Source of the DNA: Polyporus tsugae
Lineage: Eukaryota > Basidiomycota > Agaricomycetes > Polyporales > Polyporaceae
Direction: 5' to 3'
DNA length: 64,000 bases
Assembly: GCA_024305745.1 (NCBI GenBank)
Contig: JAHRBS010000012.1
Location: 67,001-131,000, forward strand
How positions within the stretch are numbered: the first letter of the stretch is position 1; each line of letters starts with the position of its first letter. Positions 1 through 11,030 of this stretch are shown one piece after another. The notes under the pieces are model-generated. The model saw nothing but the letters and a program-made list of their open reading frames with translations. It was not told the origin of the DNA and did no database searches. A program made the translations under genes and the position numbers.

Positions 1-679
1 CGACGACAATCGTCCCCCATCCTTGGCCTTCATGCAGCCTCTCACGCGCCTCGAGCTCGCCGCAAACAACACCACTCTCTACCTAGTCGCCGAGGGAGAA
101 GGTGCAGGCATCTGGATACAGGCGAAATGGGAGGGAGGATCGCCAAGTGTCTGGCCCGCGTGGCTCCGCCAGCTGCCCGAAACGGTCCCGCTCGCCTCCG
201 TCAGAGAGTTCCACGTCTCGCTCGCGGACTGGAGCATCCTGCCTGGACTCCTCAGCTGCATGCCCACCCTGTTGACGCTCGGGGTCATGACGCTCCCGGA
301 CGACCCTACACACCAGCCCATGATATCCGCGCTCCAGTCCGCGGTCGAGACTCCGGCCCTGTGCCCTTGGCTCTCGCGCCGTCCAGGCCTCTCGACTCTC
401 AGCATCCAGTGTAACACGACGCCGGACGTTAGTCGCATCGTCTCTCCAATGACCCGAGATTCCCGGCGATTGTCGCGTCTCGTCCTCGACTTTCCAAGCT
501 GTATCTCCCCCGAGCCATTTCTTGGGAAGGTCGACGAGATCGAGATCGGCTGCGGAGGCATCTGCATCTGGAAGAAGAGGAGTGGGTGGGACGTCGAGAA
601 CGAGTACTGGCGGCTTCCGGAAGAGGACGAACCGCGGTGCGTGCTCCCGTGGACCGCCGCTGCGTGTAGTGCGCCGTGA
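1..679 (+). CDS. 3' end of a hypothetical protein (possible F-box/LRR-type C terminus)
   Basis: The frame is open from the window edge to a TGA at 677-679, so only the last ~225 codons are visible and the start lies outside. The protein has repeated leucine-rich stretches of the kind seen in C-terminal halves of basidiomycete F-box/LRR proteins (e.g. LASVREFHVSL, GLSTLSIQC, RLSRLVLDF). No F-box itself is visible, because it would lie upstream. No clear intron is seen. The assignment to the F-box/LRR class is a weak inference from the leucine pattern; treat it as hypothetical. Confidence 0.45.
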   Translation, partial: DDNRPPSLAFMQPLTRLELAANNTTLYLVAEGEGAGIWIQAKWEGGSPSVWPAWLRQLPETVPLASVREFHVSLADWSILPGLLSCMPTLLTLGVMTLPDDPTHQPMISALQSAVETPALCPWLSRRPGLSTLSIQCNTTPDVSRIVSPMTRDSRRLSRLVLDFPSCISPEPFLGKVDEIEIGCGGICIWKKRSGWDVENEYWRLPEEDEPRCVLPWTAAACSAP

Positions 680-2965
680 TGTCCGTACGGTACGTATGTA
701 TCCAAGTTGTGGAGAGGGCTAGTGGGTCACCCATCCCACTCGTCTGCGTACCGTCATTGAGCTGCGCTGACCAGTCTTCATGTAGATCCATTTTGGGGTA
801 GAACTGGTTTCAGCCGTATGGATTCATGATCATGTTCGGATCATGTGCGAACGACACGAGACTCTGCGATTGCGTAGTGTTAATCCAACCGTTGCATCCA
901 TTGTGGATCCGCGGAACTCTCGTTTAAATGTATTGCTCGGTGTCGGGAGGTGAGCATTGATCGGAACCTCCCGGTTAGCACGCGAAGTTCGCGTGTGTCT
1001 ATTCATTTCTAACCGACGCTGACGTCCTCGGGGTGTTTAATAAACAGGCCGCGGAGAACTCGTTCGTCCCAGCAAGACCTTCACAGGCACGACAGAGTGT
1101 CGGAAACCGGGTGAGTAATCTTTGCAACCGTGTCGTACACTTCGCGGGCTGATCGGGTCTATCTGCCTAGGGCGGGCGTGACAGTGGAGATGTCCGTGCA
1201 TCGCGGGCGCGAGCGCAGTCTGCGTGCAAGCCCGATTCGGGGAGTGGATCGCGGATGTGAAAGGTTCGTGTTTGCGCACCGTCAACCTCATTTCCGTTAA
1301 AGTTGCTGCCCGCTGGCCAACACGTGTCGCACGCCCGCTTTACTGCCCCTTCTGTTTTCTCATGAATACCGAGCTTCCATGGTATTGGGGTGCCTTCTTT
1401 GACTTCTCGGTAGCGATACTGTCTCTTGAAGCTGTCGCGTTCACAGAGCTCCAAGACGGTTCACGACAGATTCGCTCATCGCCGCGTGAAGATGAATGTC
1501 CAAGCCGGGATTGTTCTCAAGCAGACGTCATCGCGTCGGCCATGGTGAAAGAAAGCCAGAAGTTGCCAGTTTGGGAACCCCGCCATCGACGTAAACAACG
1601 GCTCTCTCATCGACGCCCGTGCGTTCAGTCTGTTGGAGGTCTGTGCCTTTTCATGGTTTCAGGCATGGTCTCCATCGCGACTGCGCACTTCGACAGCTAC
1701 GGCTTCTCCATCTCCATTTTCCTCTATGAGGTCAGCTGGACTGAGCGTGTTATGTGTTCGCGCCGATCCCAGCAGACTGTCGCAACGGCTTATCCGTATC
1801 AAGATCAAGTCTTCAGCGATTGGTTCATTGCTGGTCGGTCTACACGGAGATGGATATAGAGTGGATTGGAGACACGAGGCAGCACGAGATGTCGATTCCT
1901 GTGATCGAGAGGAATGCTGTTGCGGAGCCGTCCAGCCCCGCCGGTTTCTCATTGACGAACGGTACCTTGCAGGCTGACTGGACACCGTGTATCCGGTTGC
2001 ACCATGTGCAACGCATGCCTCATAGCTGACATCACCCAACGGAGCGTGTTCATCGTCTTCTGCCACAGTCGTGATAGTGGCAAGATCTCGCTTCTGGGGA
2101 GCTTGTACGTGTTCCACTCGATCCCGTCACGCTATTCGCACACACAGGATAACCTACTCTACTCCGCGAAGGCCAAGAACACACAGGCACTTACTCCTCG
2201 GCATCCGGATTTGGACGCCTAGGGATGAGTATGTTTTCTCGAGGACGGTGTAGGATCGGGAGACTTCCTCGCTTGCGAGATCGTCGACATCATTCAGGGT
2301 GCGGTGCGCCATCCGGCTTCTGGAACACCGTGGTGAGCAGGAGTCCTGGGAGTTTTGTCTTTCATTAAACCGGCGTGACCTCTGTGCTTTCCGGGCCGGA
2401 GGGGACACCTACGACCAACAGTCCGAGTAGCTATCGTCTGTTACGCTTTGCTAGAACTCCCGAACTGCGCGCTGACTCTGCACTTTCTCAGTCGATGGGT
2501 ACCTGGACGACTTACCTACACCTCCCGACGTCCTCCACGGCCGACGGCTGCGATCCAATCATGTTCGCGCCCAGACGTCGACGGGAATGCCGGCAAATAG
2601 TTGCGAGTTGTCACAAGTCACTGGCGGTGGTGACGGTCTGGTGAACGCGTCGTGTGCGATTCTTCGCGTGGGTGGGAGCGGAGAAGTCTTCTGATGAGAG
2701 GGGCATTTTGCCTCCGTGCCCCTTCTCTCCCGGCCGTCCGCGTTCTGTCTGGCATGAGGCCGTCTCCTCGGGAGTGATATTACCTTTCTTCCCGCGGACT
2801 CTTCTTTCTGCTCTACCGTGAAGACCACCGCGTGTGCTGGGCATACGTCGTCCGCTTTCCGTTTATCCCTCCTTCAGCTCCTTTCCTTCAGCGCGTCTCC
2901 TCTCTTCGTTCTCTACTTGTAGGACCATTCAGACACAGCCAGGATTCGCTCTTCCGTCCACCACG
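680..2965. other. Intergenic, no supportable gene
   Basis: About 2.3 kb without a convincing gene. Open frames up to ~210 codons exist on both strands (e.g. 1224-1859 + and 1659-2117 -) but have no recognisable motif, biased composition or closing intron phases. GC is slightly lower than in neighbouring genes. Pyrimidine-rich sequence at about 2860-2920 precedes the next gene and may be its core promoter or 5' leader. Confidence 0.5.
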
Positions 2966-4391
2966 ATGCACGCCGCAAGACCGAGACCCGATGTGAGCAC
3001 TCCTTAGCCCTTTGTCCTACGCCTCGTGTCTAACAAAGAACCTTGTGCCACCAAAGCCGAGGATGTTCCTCAAGGATTTCGACACCCCTGTGGACCGTAG
3101 ATGGTCAGAGCTCGTGCCGCCTCGTACTGCTCTCACATTCGCCGCGATTTGGGACGAAGATGAAGGCATGGTCACGTTCTCCGGCGCGCACCTCTTCGAT
3201 TCGGAGACGGCAGAGAAGGGGTGCCCAAACCGCATGACGAGCGACTCCCCTTGCGATGTGCCGTTTGGGGACGGCGAGTCGCAGGTCCTCACTATCAACG
3301 ACAGGTTCGCAATCGCCATCTCTGGGTCGTCACCCAACTGCCCCGGGTACGCCCCTCCCTCCGCAGGTGTCGATTCCTTGGCTTTCGCCCGCGATGCTAT
3401 GGACACCGAAACCGCCATGGATTCGCGTTCATATCTCGGCTTTGGCGGCCGTCGCGCACCTCCGGGAATTCACTACACGCCTGACAGCCCCGCAATCGCG
3501 TCCTCGATGGCGCTCGCGTCTCTTGCAAACATCCCGTTCCGAAGGACGTTGATGCACAATCATCACCCGTTCGACCGCTCAAACCGCGATTCGCGTACGA
3601 GCTGTCCCGAATTCCGTGTCCAGACCGATGAGGAGGTCAGATGCGAGGTGTACGAGGACAGCGAGAGCAGCGACGTGACCGACGAGGGTTTCTTCGAAGA
3701 TCGCCGCCTAACGACCGGGACCTTGGGGTCCGCGCCTGTGCTCGTGGAAGTCAACCTGGTACGTCTTTGCGTCTGTCTGGCAGTTCTTTCCCATGCCCTA
3801 ACGCACATTGCATCGTGGCAGTCTTCCGCCTTTTCCGTCACTACGACCTCCACCGACCGTTACGTCGAGGTGGACCACCCGTCCCAAGCCGAGGCCTACT
3901 CTTATGAGCAACGGTCGCAACGCACGCATTGCCAGCGCCAGAGCCAACAACCGTTGTTCAAGGGGAAGCCGAGCAGCGTCAACTCCGAGGCGGCGTGGTC
4001 GACCCTACGCGACGTGGAGCGCAACATCTGCTTCAACGTCCCGCTCGAGATCGGGCGTCGGCTGAAGAAGCAACGGTCCCCGCGCCGAAGCCCGACCCCT
4101 CCCGTGGACCCGGCAGAGGTCCTCGCGCGCCAATACTACAACCACCTCCCTTCGCCCTCGTACGACGACGAGTCCGACATGTCCACATGGAGCGGGACGC
4201 ACGGCAGGCAGGGGTGCGTTCCGAACATCACCCGGCCGTTGACGCCAAAGGGCAGCCTGAAGCGCGGCAAGTCGCTGCTCAACCGCGTCGTCTCCGGCAA
4301 CTTGAGGAAGAGCGAAGGGAAGGACGATCGGTGGGTGTACGTCGAAGTCGAGCACAAGGTGAAGCAGCGGATGTGCGCAGTCTGCGTTTAA
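2966..4391 (+). CDS. Hypothetical protein, three exons
   Basis: Function not recognised. Proposed exons are 2966-2992, 3057-3758 and 3822-4391. Intron 1 (64 nt) has a GTGAGC donor and CTAAC branch site ~23 nt before its AG; it joins in phase 0 and gives the N terminus MHAARPRPD followed by PRMFLKDFD. Intron 2 (63 nt, GTACGT...CAG) is a multiple of three, so an unspliced frame also stays open; its excision is inferred from splice signals. The product of ~432 residues is soluble, rich in Ser/Arg/Pro, with an acidic segment (EDSESSDVTDEG) and a basic Lys/Arg-rich C-terminal third. No transmembrane segment or signal peptide is seen. An alternative start is the ATG at 3012 or 3063. Confidence 0.6.
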
Positions 4392-5630
4392 TCATTCGGT
4401 AAGGGGGTTGGAGAACACGGTGGTGGTACGCCGGGGGGATATGGGGATGGGCCACAACACGCGGTCGTCCTTCAGTCTCTCTAGATCTCCCCCGCGCACA
4501 CGCTGGAAGGTGCATCGACGGGGGGCACGTTTGCGCTGCGCTGCCCCCTGCCGCGTGCCTCCCTCGTTTCGGTTTTTATTCATGGTATTGGTATTCTCGG
4601 GACCTATGCTGCATTTATTGCTTCTGCTTACACGTTCTACAACTTCTGCTGCTTCAGAAGGCACTGCATATAGCGTTAGGTTTTGCGCAGTCCGCCTTGT
4701 CGATCGTTTGGGTATTTGGGTCTTACATTAGGAGGTCGGCGATCTCCCCCACACTCCTTGCGATACCCTTTTCGTCCTTGTGTTGCGTCTTCCTCCGTAC
4801 CTACTTATGCCATGGTCGAGCCAGTAATCTCTCCGTTTGCTCCCGCGGGCTCCTTCGAAATTCGCGCTGTACTACTACTGTTATCCTTAACGTCTCCCAT
4901 GTATACGTATACTGCCTGTGCCACTTAGAGAATGTACATCCAGATATATACCGGTCTCCTCGCTGTACATATCATCATCGTCATCATCATCATGTATCTC
5001 CCATGACCCGTAGCTGGGTACGCGAAGCTGATAACGTGTTTATCAGTGCTTCCTTAAGCTTCCGTCCTCACACGTGCACAGCCTGACCATGGATGGCTTC
5101 CGACAGCCCGAAACGTCCCTCACAACACGAGGCGGCCGCACGCAAGCATTACATACGCGCACGATATAGCAGCACCAGTTTTAAGACAGCGTCATATGCG
5201 TCGCAAGTACGTGTTGGCAAGCTCTAGCTATGCTTGCTTGCTTGCGAAGCTACTCTTAAGTACACAGCGGACCCGCGCCCAGCGCGATTCCGCCCTGTCG
5301 ACGTCCCCCGGGCCATGATGCATGATGCACGACTAGTGTCACTGTCAGTTGAGTGACTCCGGCTTGCCTCCCCTCCCTCGCGAGTCGCCGCTTCTTCTTG
5401 CGGCGCCACCGTGCAGGAGTAGGACTCGGCGCCAGCGGGCAAAACCCTTGGTACGGTGACACTAGTACTATACTGCTGCGCCGTCGCGGCGCGCGCGTGG
5501 ATGATGATGATGATGATGATATCGATACCAACTAGTAAAACACGGTACTCATGACGGAAAGGCCACGTGCGGGCTGCTGCTGCTGCTGTAACGGCCCTGA
5601 AGCCAAGACATGGAAATGGAATGGGAAATG

Positions 5631-5667
<37 letters not shown>

Positions 5668-6259
5668 AGAGAAAGAGGTCCTAAGCGTCGACATGAGAAC
5701 GGGGAAAGAAAGAAAGATGACCCGACGGCGCCGAGTGAAAACAAAACGAGGAGGGCAAACAGGGAGACGGGATTGGGGCTGGAAGGAGCAAGGGGAAGTG
5801 ATAAACATGGAAAAGGAAACAAAGGGTGACACAATCACAATTAGGATATCACGGACCGGGGAGATATACGCAACATTGAACAGAGTCAGACGTGGACAGA
5901 CAGACAGACAGAGACAGCCTCGGACAGAGACAGCATAAAAACAACAGAGTACACGGGGAGGGAGGGAGTGTGTGTGTGTGTGTGTGTCGGTCCACGGGCA
6001 TCAGGGACGTCTCGATGATGATTGTGTGGACTGCAGTGGGGACGCCGGGCGAGGGGCCGGTCCATGGAAAGCGGGAGGAACGTGAAATCGAAATCGGGTG
6101 TCTATACAGCAAAACGACGACGACGGCGAGCGGAGTCGCAGCGACGGAGGGGGGCGGACGCGGGCCCGTGAAGGCATGGAGCACGGATGCGTGCGTGTGT
6201 CTTCAGGAGGGCGAGGGCGGTCCAACAGCTCGGGCTGCTAGGCGTGGCGGAGGGTCGCG
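4392..6259. other. Intergenic, repeat-rich
   Basis: About 1.9 kb between convergent genes. It holds several simple repeats: a TCA/CAT run near 4973-4993, an ATG-triplet run (about 5500-5521), a 36-nt A homopolymer (5631-5666) and a GT dinucleotide run (about 5969-5987). Long open frames here (e.g. 5224-5838 -) run through the homopolymer and are not believable genes. The 3' UTRs of the flanking genes must lie in this interval. Confidence 0.6.
5631..5666 (+). repeat. Poly(A) homopolymer, 36 nt
   Basis: An uninterrupted run of 36 A on the plus strand. It could be the fossil 3' tail of a retroposed sequence or replication slippage. No target-site duplication or upstream retroposon body was recognised, so its origin is open. 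Confidence 0.9.
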
Positions 6260-8057
6260 TCACCGAGGGTAGTAGATGTCTTCCTCCCACGACTCTGCGG
6301 AGGGGGCGTGATGTGTTAGCCAACGCAACGACGACGCGCGTGCGCGGGGCGGAGGGAGTGGGAAGCCGGCGAGACGCACCTTCCGTAATGCTTCGCCACC
6401 CAAAGTACAGGACGGCGACCGCGGCCGTCTCCAGCAGCGTCGCGACAAACGATCCGTCGATCTTACTCGACGCACCCTGGAAGTGAAAGGCGTGAAGGTC
6501 GCGGCGTGAGAGACCTGGGCACGGATGATTCCCGGGAGAGAATGAGGCGCACCTTACAAATGACCTTGCTCAGCAAGAAGAAATCCAGCTGACTGAGGAC
6601 GAACAAAACCGCAGCCAGAACGTAATACCACATCGGGCGCACTTCATTCAGCATCGCGAGCACGACGTAGGTCATCATCACCAAGTATATGATCGCCGCG
6701 CTGCGGGGTATGGAAGCGGCGATGTCAGGAAACGGCGCGAGAACGGCGTTCGCGCTCATAATAGTTGAAAGTGGACTCACGCGGCTGGCCAGATGCTTGT
6801 GAGCACGAAAAGCGCGATGCTGCTCAGGCTGGCTGGCGGATTCGAGGGTCCAAACACACTCGTGAACGTGAAACCGACATCGAGGGAGATGTATGTGGTC
6901 GCAGCGAAGAAGGCGACAACGAAGAAGTTGAACGGCTACCGCGTTGCGTCAGAGATCGCTCATGCACAGGCCGTGGGCCGCTGTGGAGAGAGCGCGGACG
7001 GAGCTAGGGCGAAGCACTCACCAATAGCGAACTAATGGTGCCATCCTCGACGAGCTGCGTGCTCACGATCGCATTGCCGAGCAGTGCCCAGAACGTGGCG
7101 GCGACGAATCCGGCGTGGATGGCGGTGATCGCAGTCAGTGCCGTGGAGCCTTGCTCGAGGAAGGAGCCCGTGGATAGGAGCTGAAGGGGTATTGTCAAGA
7201 AGTAGAGAGCCAGGAATATTCGGAACTCGACCCGACCTGTGAGGGTGCGTGAGAACGAGCAGGAGGAAACATACTGCGGAGGGAAGGAGGCAGTGGGTGG
7301 GCAGGAGAGTTGCGCCTGAAAGCGAGAGCAACAAGACAGACAACAGATACTGCGAACTCGGTGTGTCAAACCCCACAGCCATAGGCGGGGCAGCGCTGCG
7401 CGGAAAGCAACACTTCCGCGCACAGACTACAGGTCATTGTTGCCTGCTCCGCAATGTGGTGTTCATTTTGCATGACACGGGTGTTCGTGGCGCAAGCGTT
7501 GCGTAGAGGGGGAGGTGTGGTCTGCGAGGGCGTCGACTGCGAACAGCTTCCATGGTGCTACAGCGATACGCAGGGTGTAGAAAAGCGGCGGTGTTGGGGA
7601 AGGAGAGACGGCCGCAATAAAGGGAGAATGGGGACAACGAAAGATGGTGAAGCGGGGGAGCGACGAGGGGAGTAGGATGAAAAGCAAAGTGTGACTGGAA
7701 CTCACCGACAGCAGCCCTTCTCCGAGTTGTCCACACGATCAGAAGCAGGGCAAGAATCATGCTCAGCCCGCACGCAATGATGTTGGCAATGTTGGCAAGT
7801 GAGCCGTCATGGCCAACGCGAAGGATGCCGCATTCTGGATTGATGCCAACTGGTGCGGAGGAGGCATTTGCAGATAGGCCGATGAGGGCAGAAGAGTTAT
7901 GGTGTTGTAGCTAGGAGACGCGATACAGGTGGTTACGTGAGTTGGGAACGCGGCGCAGGATGGAGAGGAATGAACGGACCTGGCGGTAGAAGAGATTACA
8001 CCATGGATATGAGGGGACCTGATGGCAGAGGGTCTCAAAGTCCCCGAACTTGGTCAT
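6260..8057 (-). CDS. CHS7: Chitin synthase export chaperone Chs7
   Basis: Chs7 is an ER membrane chaperone needed to export chitin synthase III (Chs3) to the cell surface. Seven exons (coding order 8057-7980, 7910-7706, 7236-7022, 6935-6781, 6700-6553, 6476-6380, 6294-6260) give 310 residues, the usual family length, with all phases closing. The N terminus contains FGDFETLC. Family-typical blocks follow: LRVGHDGSLANIANIIACG, TGSFLEQGSTAL, ALLGNAIVSTQLVEDGT, the YISLDVGF loop, LNEVRPMWYY and the C-terminal SWEEDIYYPR. Several hydrophobic segments match the multi-pass topology. Introns are 69, 469, 86, 80, 76 and 85 nt; the second is unusually long, yet skipping it rejoins the conserved RRAAVGRVEFR block exactly. 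The first donor is GTCCGT. Confidence 0.95.
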
Positions 8058-10830
8058 GCCGACCGAGGGAGATTGTGTGTGGAGAGAGACGAAGGAGGAG
8101 GGGAAGGGGTATCCAGGACGAGCTGAAGAAAGAGAAAGAAAGAGGATGAGAAAATGATGTCGATTGTCCACGAGGCAGGGCCGCATCATCCGCCACCCCG
8201 CGCCAGGCCCGCCATCAATATTCATCTCAACTCACCTGTTTCCCGAGCACTGAGCAATTGCAAGTAAGTGCTCGCGATGAGTCCGTCGTCGTCGCGGTGT
8301 GGCCAGCAGCTCGCGTCGATGGTGGAGGGTATGCAAGTCGTTGGCAACGGCGATCGGAAGGCGTCTCCAACTTGAACGTTTGAACAATACAGCAGCCCCT
8401 ATTGTGCTTCCGCCTCTTCCCAAAAGTCTACCAGACGTCGGCATTCAAACACAATCCGCACCTCCGCGGCAAGCCTAAGCATTTCCGACGTTCTCAATGA
8501 CCCCGACTCGTCGTCGGCTATGTAGGCTTACTTCTTTCCAGACCTCTCACGACCTCCTTCGGACCTCGGTTGGTCTTTATCGCCGTCTCGAAGGCATGCA
8601 CCGGCCCAGAATGCATATTAGACATCGTAGCCATGGTAACGTCTCTTGGACTCCACCTTGCACACCCCCGCTGATTTTTACGCTAACCACGCACATTCCG
8701 ATGACATCGTGAGAGCCACGGCACGGATCGCTTTCAGCTTCCAAGCAACGAAGGGAGATTCATGGGTCTGCGTCGAGCCTCGACTCTCGAGGGAGAAGGG
8801 GCGGAGGCCACTGGCGTACTACCGCAGAGTCGGCGCCGCCGACCGTTCAAACCACTTCGCCGCGTCGGCTGGTTTGAATCGCAACGCGGGCCCCACCTGG
8901 ACCCCCTCGGAACGTGGATATATAAGTACGGGATCGGAAGGCTTTCCGGATGCATTGATCGCCGCCGTTCCATTGCGACCAGCAGACGGCGGTAGGAGTA
9001 CGGTGATCGCCAGAACCGCGCTCGAGCTTGAAGGGAACTGTCGACGTCCGAGCCATGCCTTGACCTCCGCGGCGCCGGCACAAACACTCATGGAATGCCA
9101 CTGTCCAGATTCGAGTCATCTCAGGCTTCGTTCGCACTCCATACCACTGCTCGGCACCGCGCTCGTTTCCAAGGAGTAAGTGCCAAGTATTTAATCGACT
9201 TGTTTGACCGAGTCGCTCGCTCACCTGATGTGCTGCAGCTGCCAGAGTGACAGTCAACCGATATCTGCCACCAAGCCCAGCATCACTCGCACGAAAATTG
9301 CGCGCAGCTGGTGACGATTTCTGGATCGTCCTTGCAGCTGCTGATTGGACGAGCGACGCAATCGCCAGGGCCCCTGTCACGGAAGCGAGCGAAGAGGTCT
9401 GTTCAACGGCCAATGCCTGAGAGCGTAGTGTGCGGGAACTGAAAACGTCGTGCCACACCTGCGGCACTGACTATCTTTGACAGGCGGTACTTCAGCCAAG
9501 GAGCCTGGTGTTGGTGCATCTGGTATCCTGAAGTCTGAAATATCGCTCCGTTCGAGATATCTACAGTAGGAACCAATCGACACTTCGCTAGCGTCCGGTC
9601 TAGATCTGTTGCCCAATATCTGGCTATCCCACCGGCAATAGTCGACTGCCGCTCGCCCCCTCTAGGGCATTCATCGGTGCCGGCATGGCGATCAAATGTA
9701 CGTATTCGCTACCTTGAGCTTCGACGTAGGCCAATTTTCAAGGCTTCTCGCTCGAGGTCGCCTCCTCTTCTCGCTACTCGGCCCAAGTCCCAAGTCCCAA
9801 GTCCAAGGTTTGTCGTTGCTGGTTGACTGTGCGTCGGAGGTACAGTATATCCCACTCACCGTCATTCTGTCTGGGACAGCAGATGCGCCGACTAGTGATG
9901 ACCGACGCGCAAGTTTCCGCCCTCATTCAGGAACTCCGCGGCCTCGACCTTTCGTCCAAGCCTGCGTCGCAGGACCTATTGAAGCGCTTGGAGCGTCTTA
10001 AAATTACCGACAGAAACGACGCAGCGCGGTAGCCCCACGCCGCCGGCGGAGGGCTCTCATGATCAGGTGGACCTCGGCGAGAATTCGAAGGTATGGCTCC
10101 TCGCTGCCAGCAGGCTTCCAATTTCCTCGAAATAATAACTCCCATAGTTTACCCGACGCTGGGTGCCGTCGTCACTATGTAGAACGCACTGGACTCCCAA
10201 ACACAACGCAGCAGTCGCGGACGCAAACCCTCGGAGTCCGCTTCGTGGCGTTGCCAACCCCAAGACCCCGGGCCATCCAGCCAGTCACGGTCGCACGAGC
10301 TCGGAGGTCCGATGCAGTCCGTGTTCGCTCTGGACACGGCGGGTGCCGCAGCTCGGGCTACCATGAAACACTTCGAGTCTCGCCATTCTCAGGCTGGCAC
10401 GGACGTCACGGTCGACGCCGGACAAGGCGAACACCTTGCGCATCATGGTGACGTCGATATCAAAACCGAAGAGGACTCAAATGCGGATGTGATGGTTGAG
10501 ACTAGTACTATTGGGCTCAGGAAGAGCAAGCGTCGGCGTACGCGGGTGGAATAGGCGGGGAAGTAGGCGGGGTCGCGATTGGTTTTGTCGCAATGCCTTC
10601 TTGTGCTGCTATGGAAGGTCACGTTAACTTCGGCAGGTATTTGTTTCATAAAACATGGCGAGCATATGTTAGTGATTACAAAGTCAGTGCTTCAGCCTTT
10701 GAATTACCATTGTCGCCTGGTTGGCAGTACATACCCTGGTGCAGCGGAGAGCAGATGGTTGAACGATGGGACCCAAGAGAGCGGCCACTACTATACGACG
10801 GATATATCAGCATAAGGGCCATCTCGATAA
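8058..10830. other. Intergenic, mostly unassigned
   Basis: About 2.8 kb upstream of CHS7. Frames such as 8646-9179 + and 8847-9467 - overlap each other and show no family features. A possible small gene lies at about 9892-10554 and is listed separately. Nothing else is supportable. Confidence 0.45.
9892..10554 (+). CDS. Possible small hypothetical gene or gene remnant
   Basis: Two open segments look protein-like: one with MTDAQVSALIQELRGLDLSS and LLKRLERLKI (about 9898-10032), an amphipathic helical stretch, and a second (10312-10554) with an acidic region and a C-terminal basic nuclear-localisation-like tail RKSKRRRTRVE. I could not connect them with introns that keep the frame: the first ends at a TAG at 10030-10032 and the middle has stops in all frames. 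It may be a real gene with unrecognised introns, or a decayed one. Confidence 0.25.
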
Positions 10831-10913
10831 GGCCTAATGGTCTAGAAGTATGATTCTCGCTTTGGGAGTATCTCACATGCGAGAGGTCCTGGGTTCAATT
10901 CCCAGTTAGGCCC
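10831..10913 (+). tRNA. tRNA-Pro (anticodon TGG) with an 11-nt intron
   Basis: The cloverleaf is complete. The acceptor stem GGCCTAA (10831-10837) pairs with TTAGGCC (10906-10912), with C73 at 10913. The anticodon stem CTCGC/GCGAG encloses a loop with anticodon TGG at 10863-10865. The T arm is CTGGG-TTCAATT-CCCAG (10889-10905). An 11-nt intron (10867-10877) sits between positions 37 and 38, the canonical tRNA intron site. A TTTT terminator for RNA polymerase III follows at 10919-10922. Odd point: the D loop reads AGAAGTA, so by alignment to eukaryotic tRNA-Pro the normally invariant G18 is A. The TRL1 tRNA ligase encoded at 38889-42202 is the enzyme expected to seal such an intron. Confidence 0.93.
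10867..10877 (+). other. tRNA-Pro intron
   Basis: Eleven nucleotides after G37. Removing them restores a seven-base anticodon loop TTTGGGT closed by CTCGC/GCGAG. Confidence 0.85.
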
Positions 10914-11030
10914 CTTCATTTTATGCTTTTTCACCGTCATATATCATATATGCATACTGTATGTACGTCTGCTCAATTACCCTGCCACTGTGAGAACTCG
11001 CTTGCACCAGTATCGTTTTCCATCGCCTGA

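Noticed and set aside
1224..1859. Plus-strand open frame of 211 codons upstream of the first full gene
   Set aside because: Composition and lack of motifs look random; overlapping frames on the other strand are equally long.
5224..5838. Minus-strand open frame of 204 codons
   Set aside because: It reads through the 36-nt homopolymer as poly-Phe and through triplet repeats; simple-repeat artefact.
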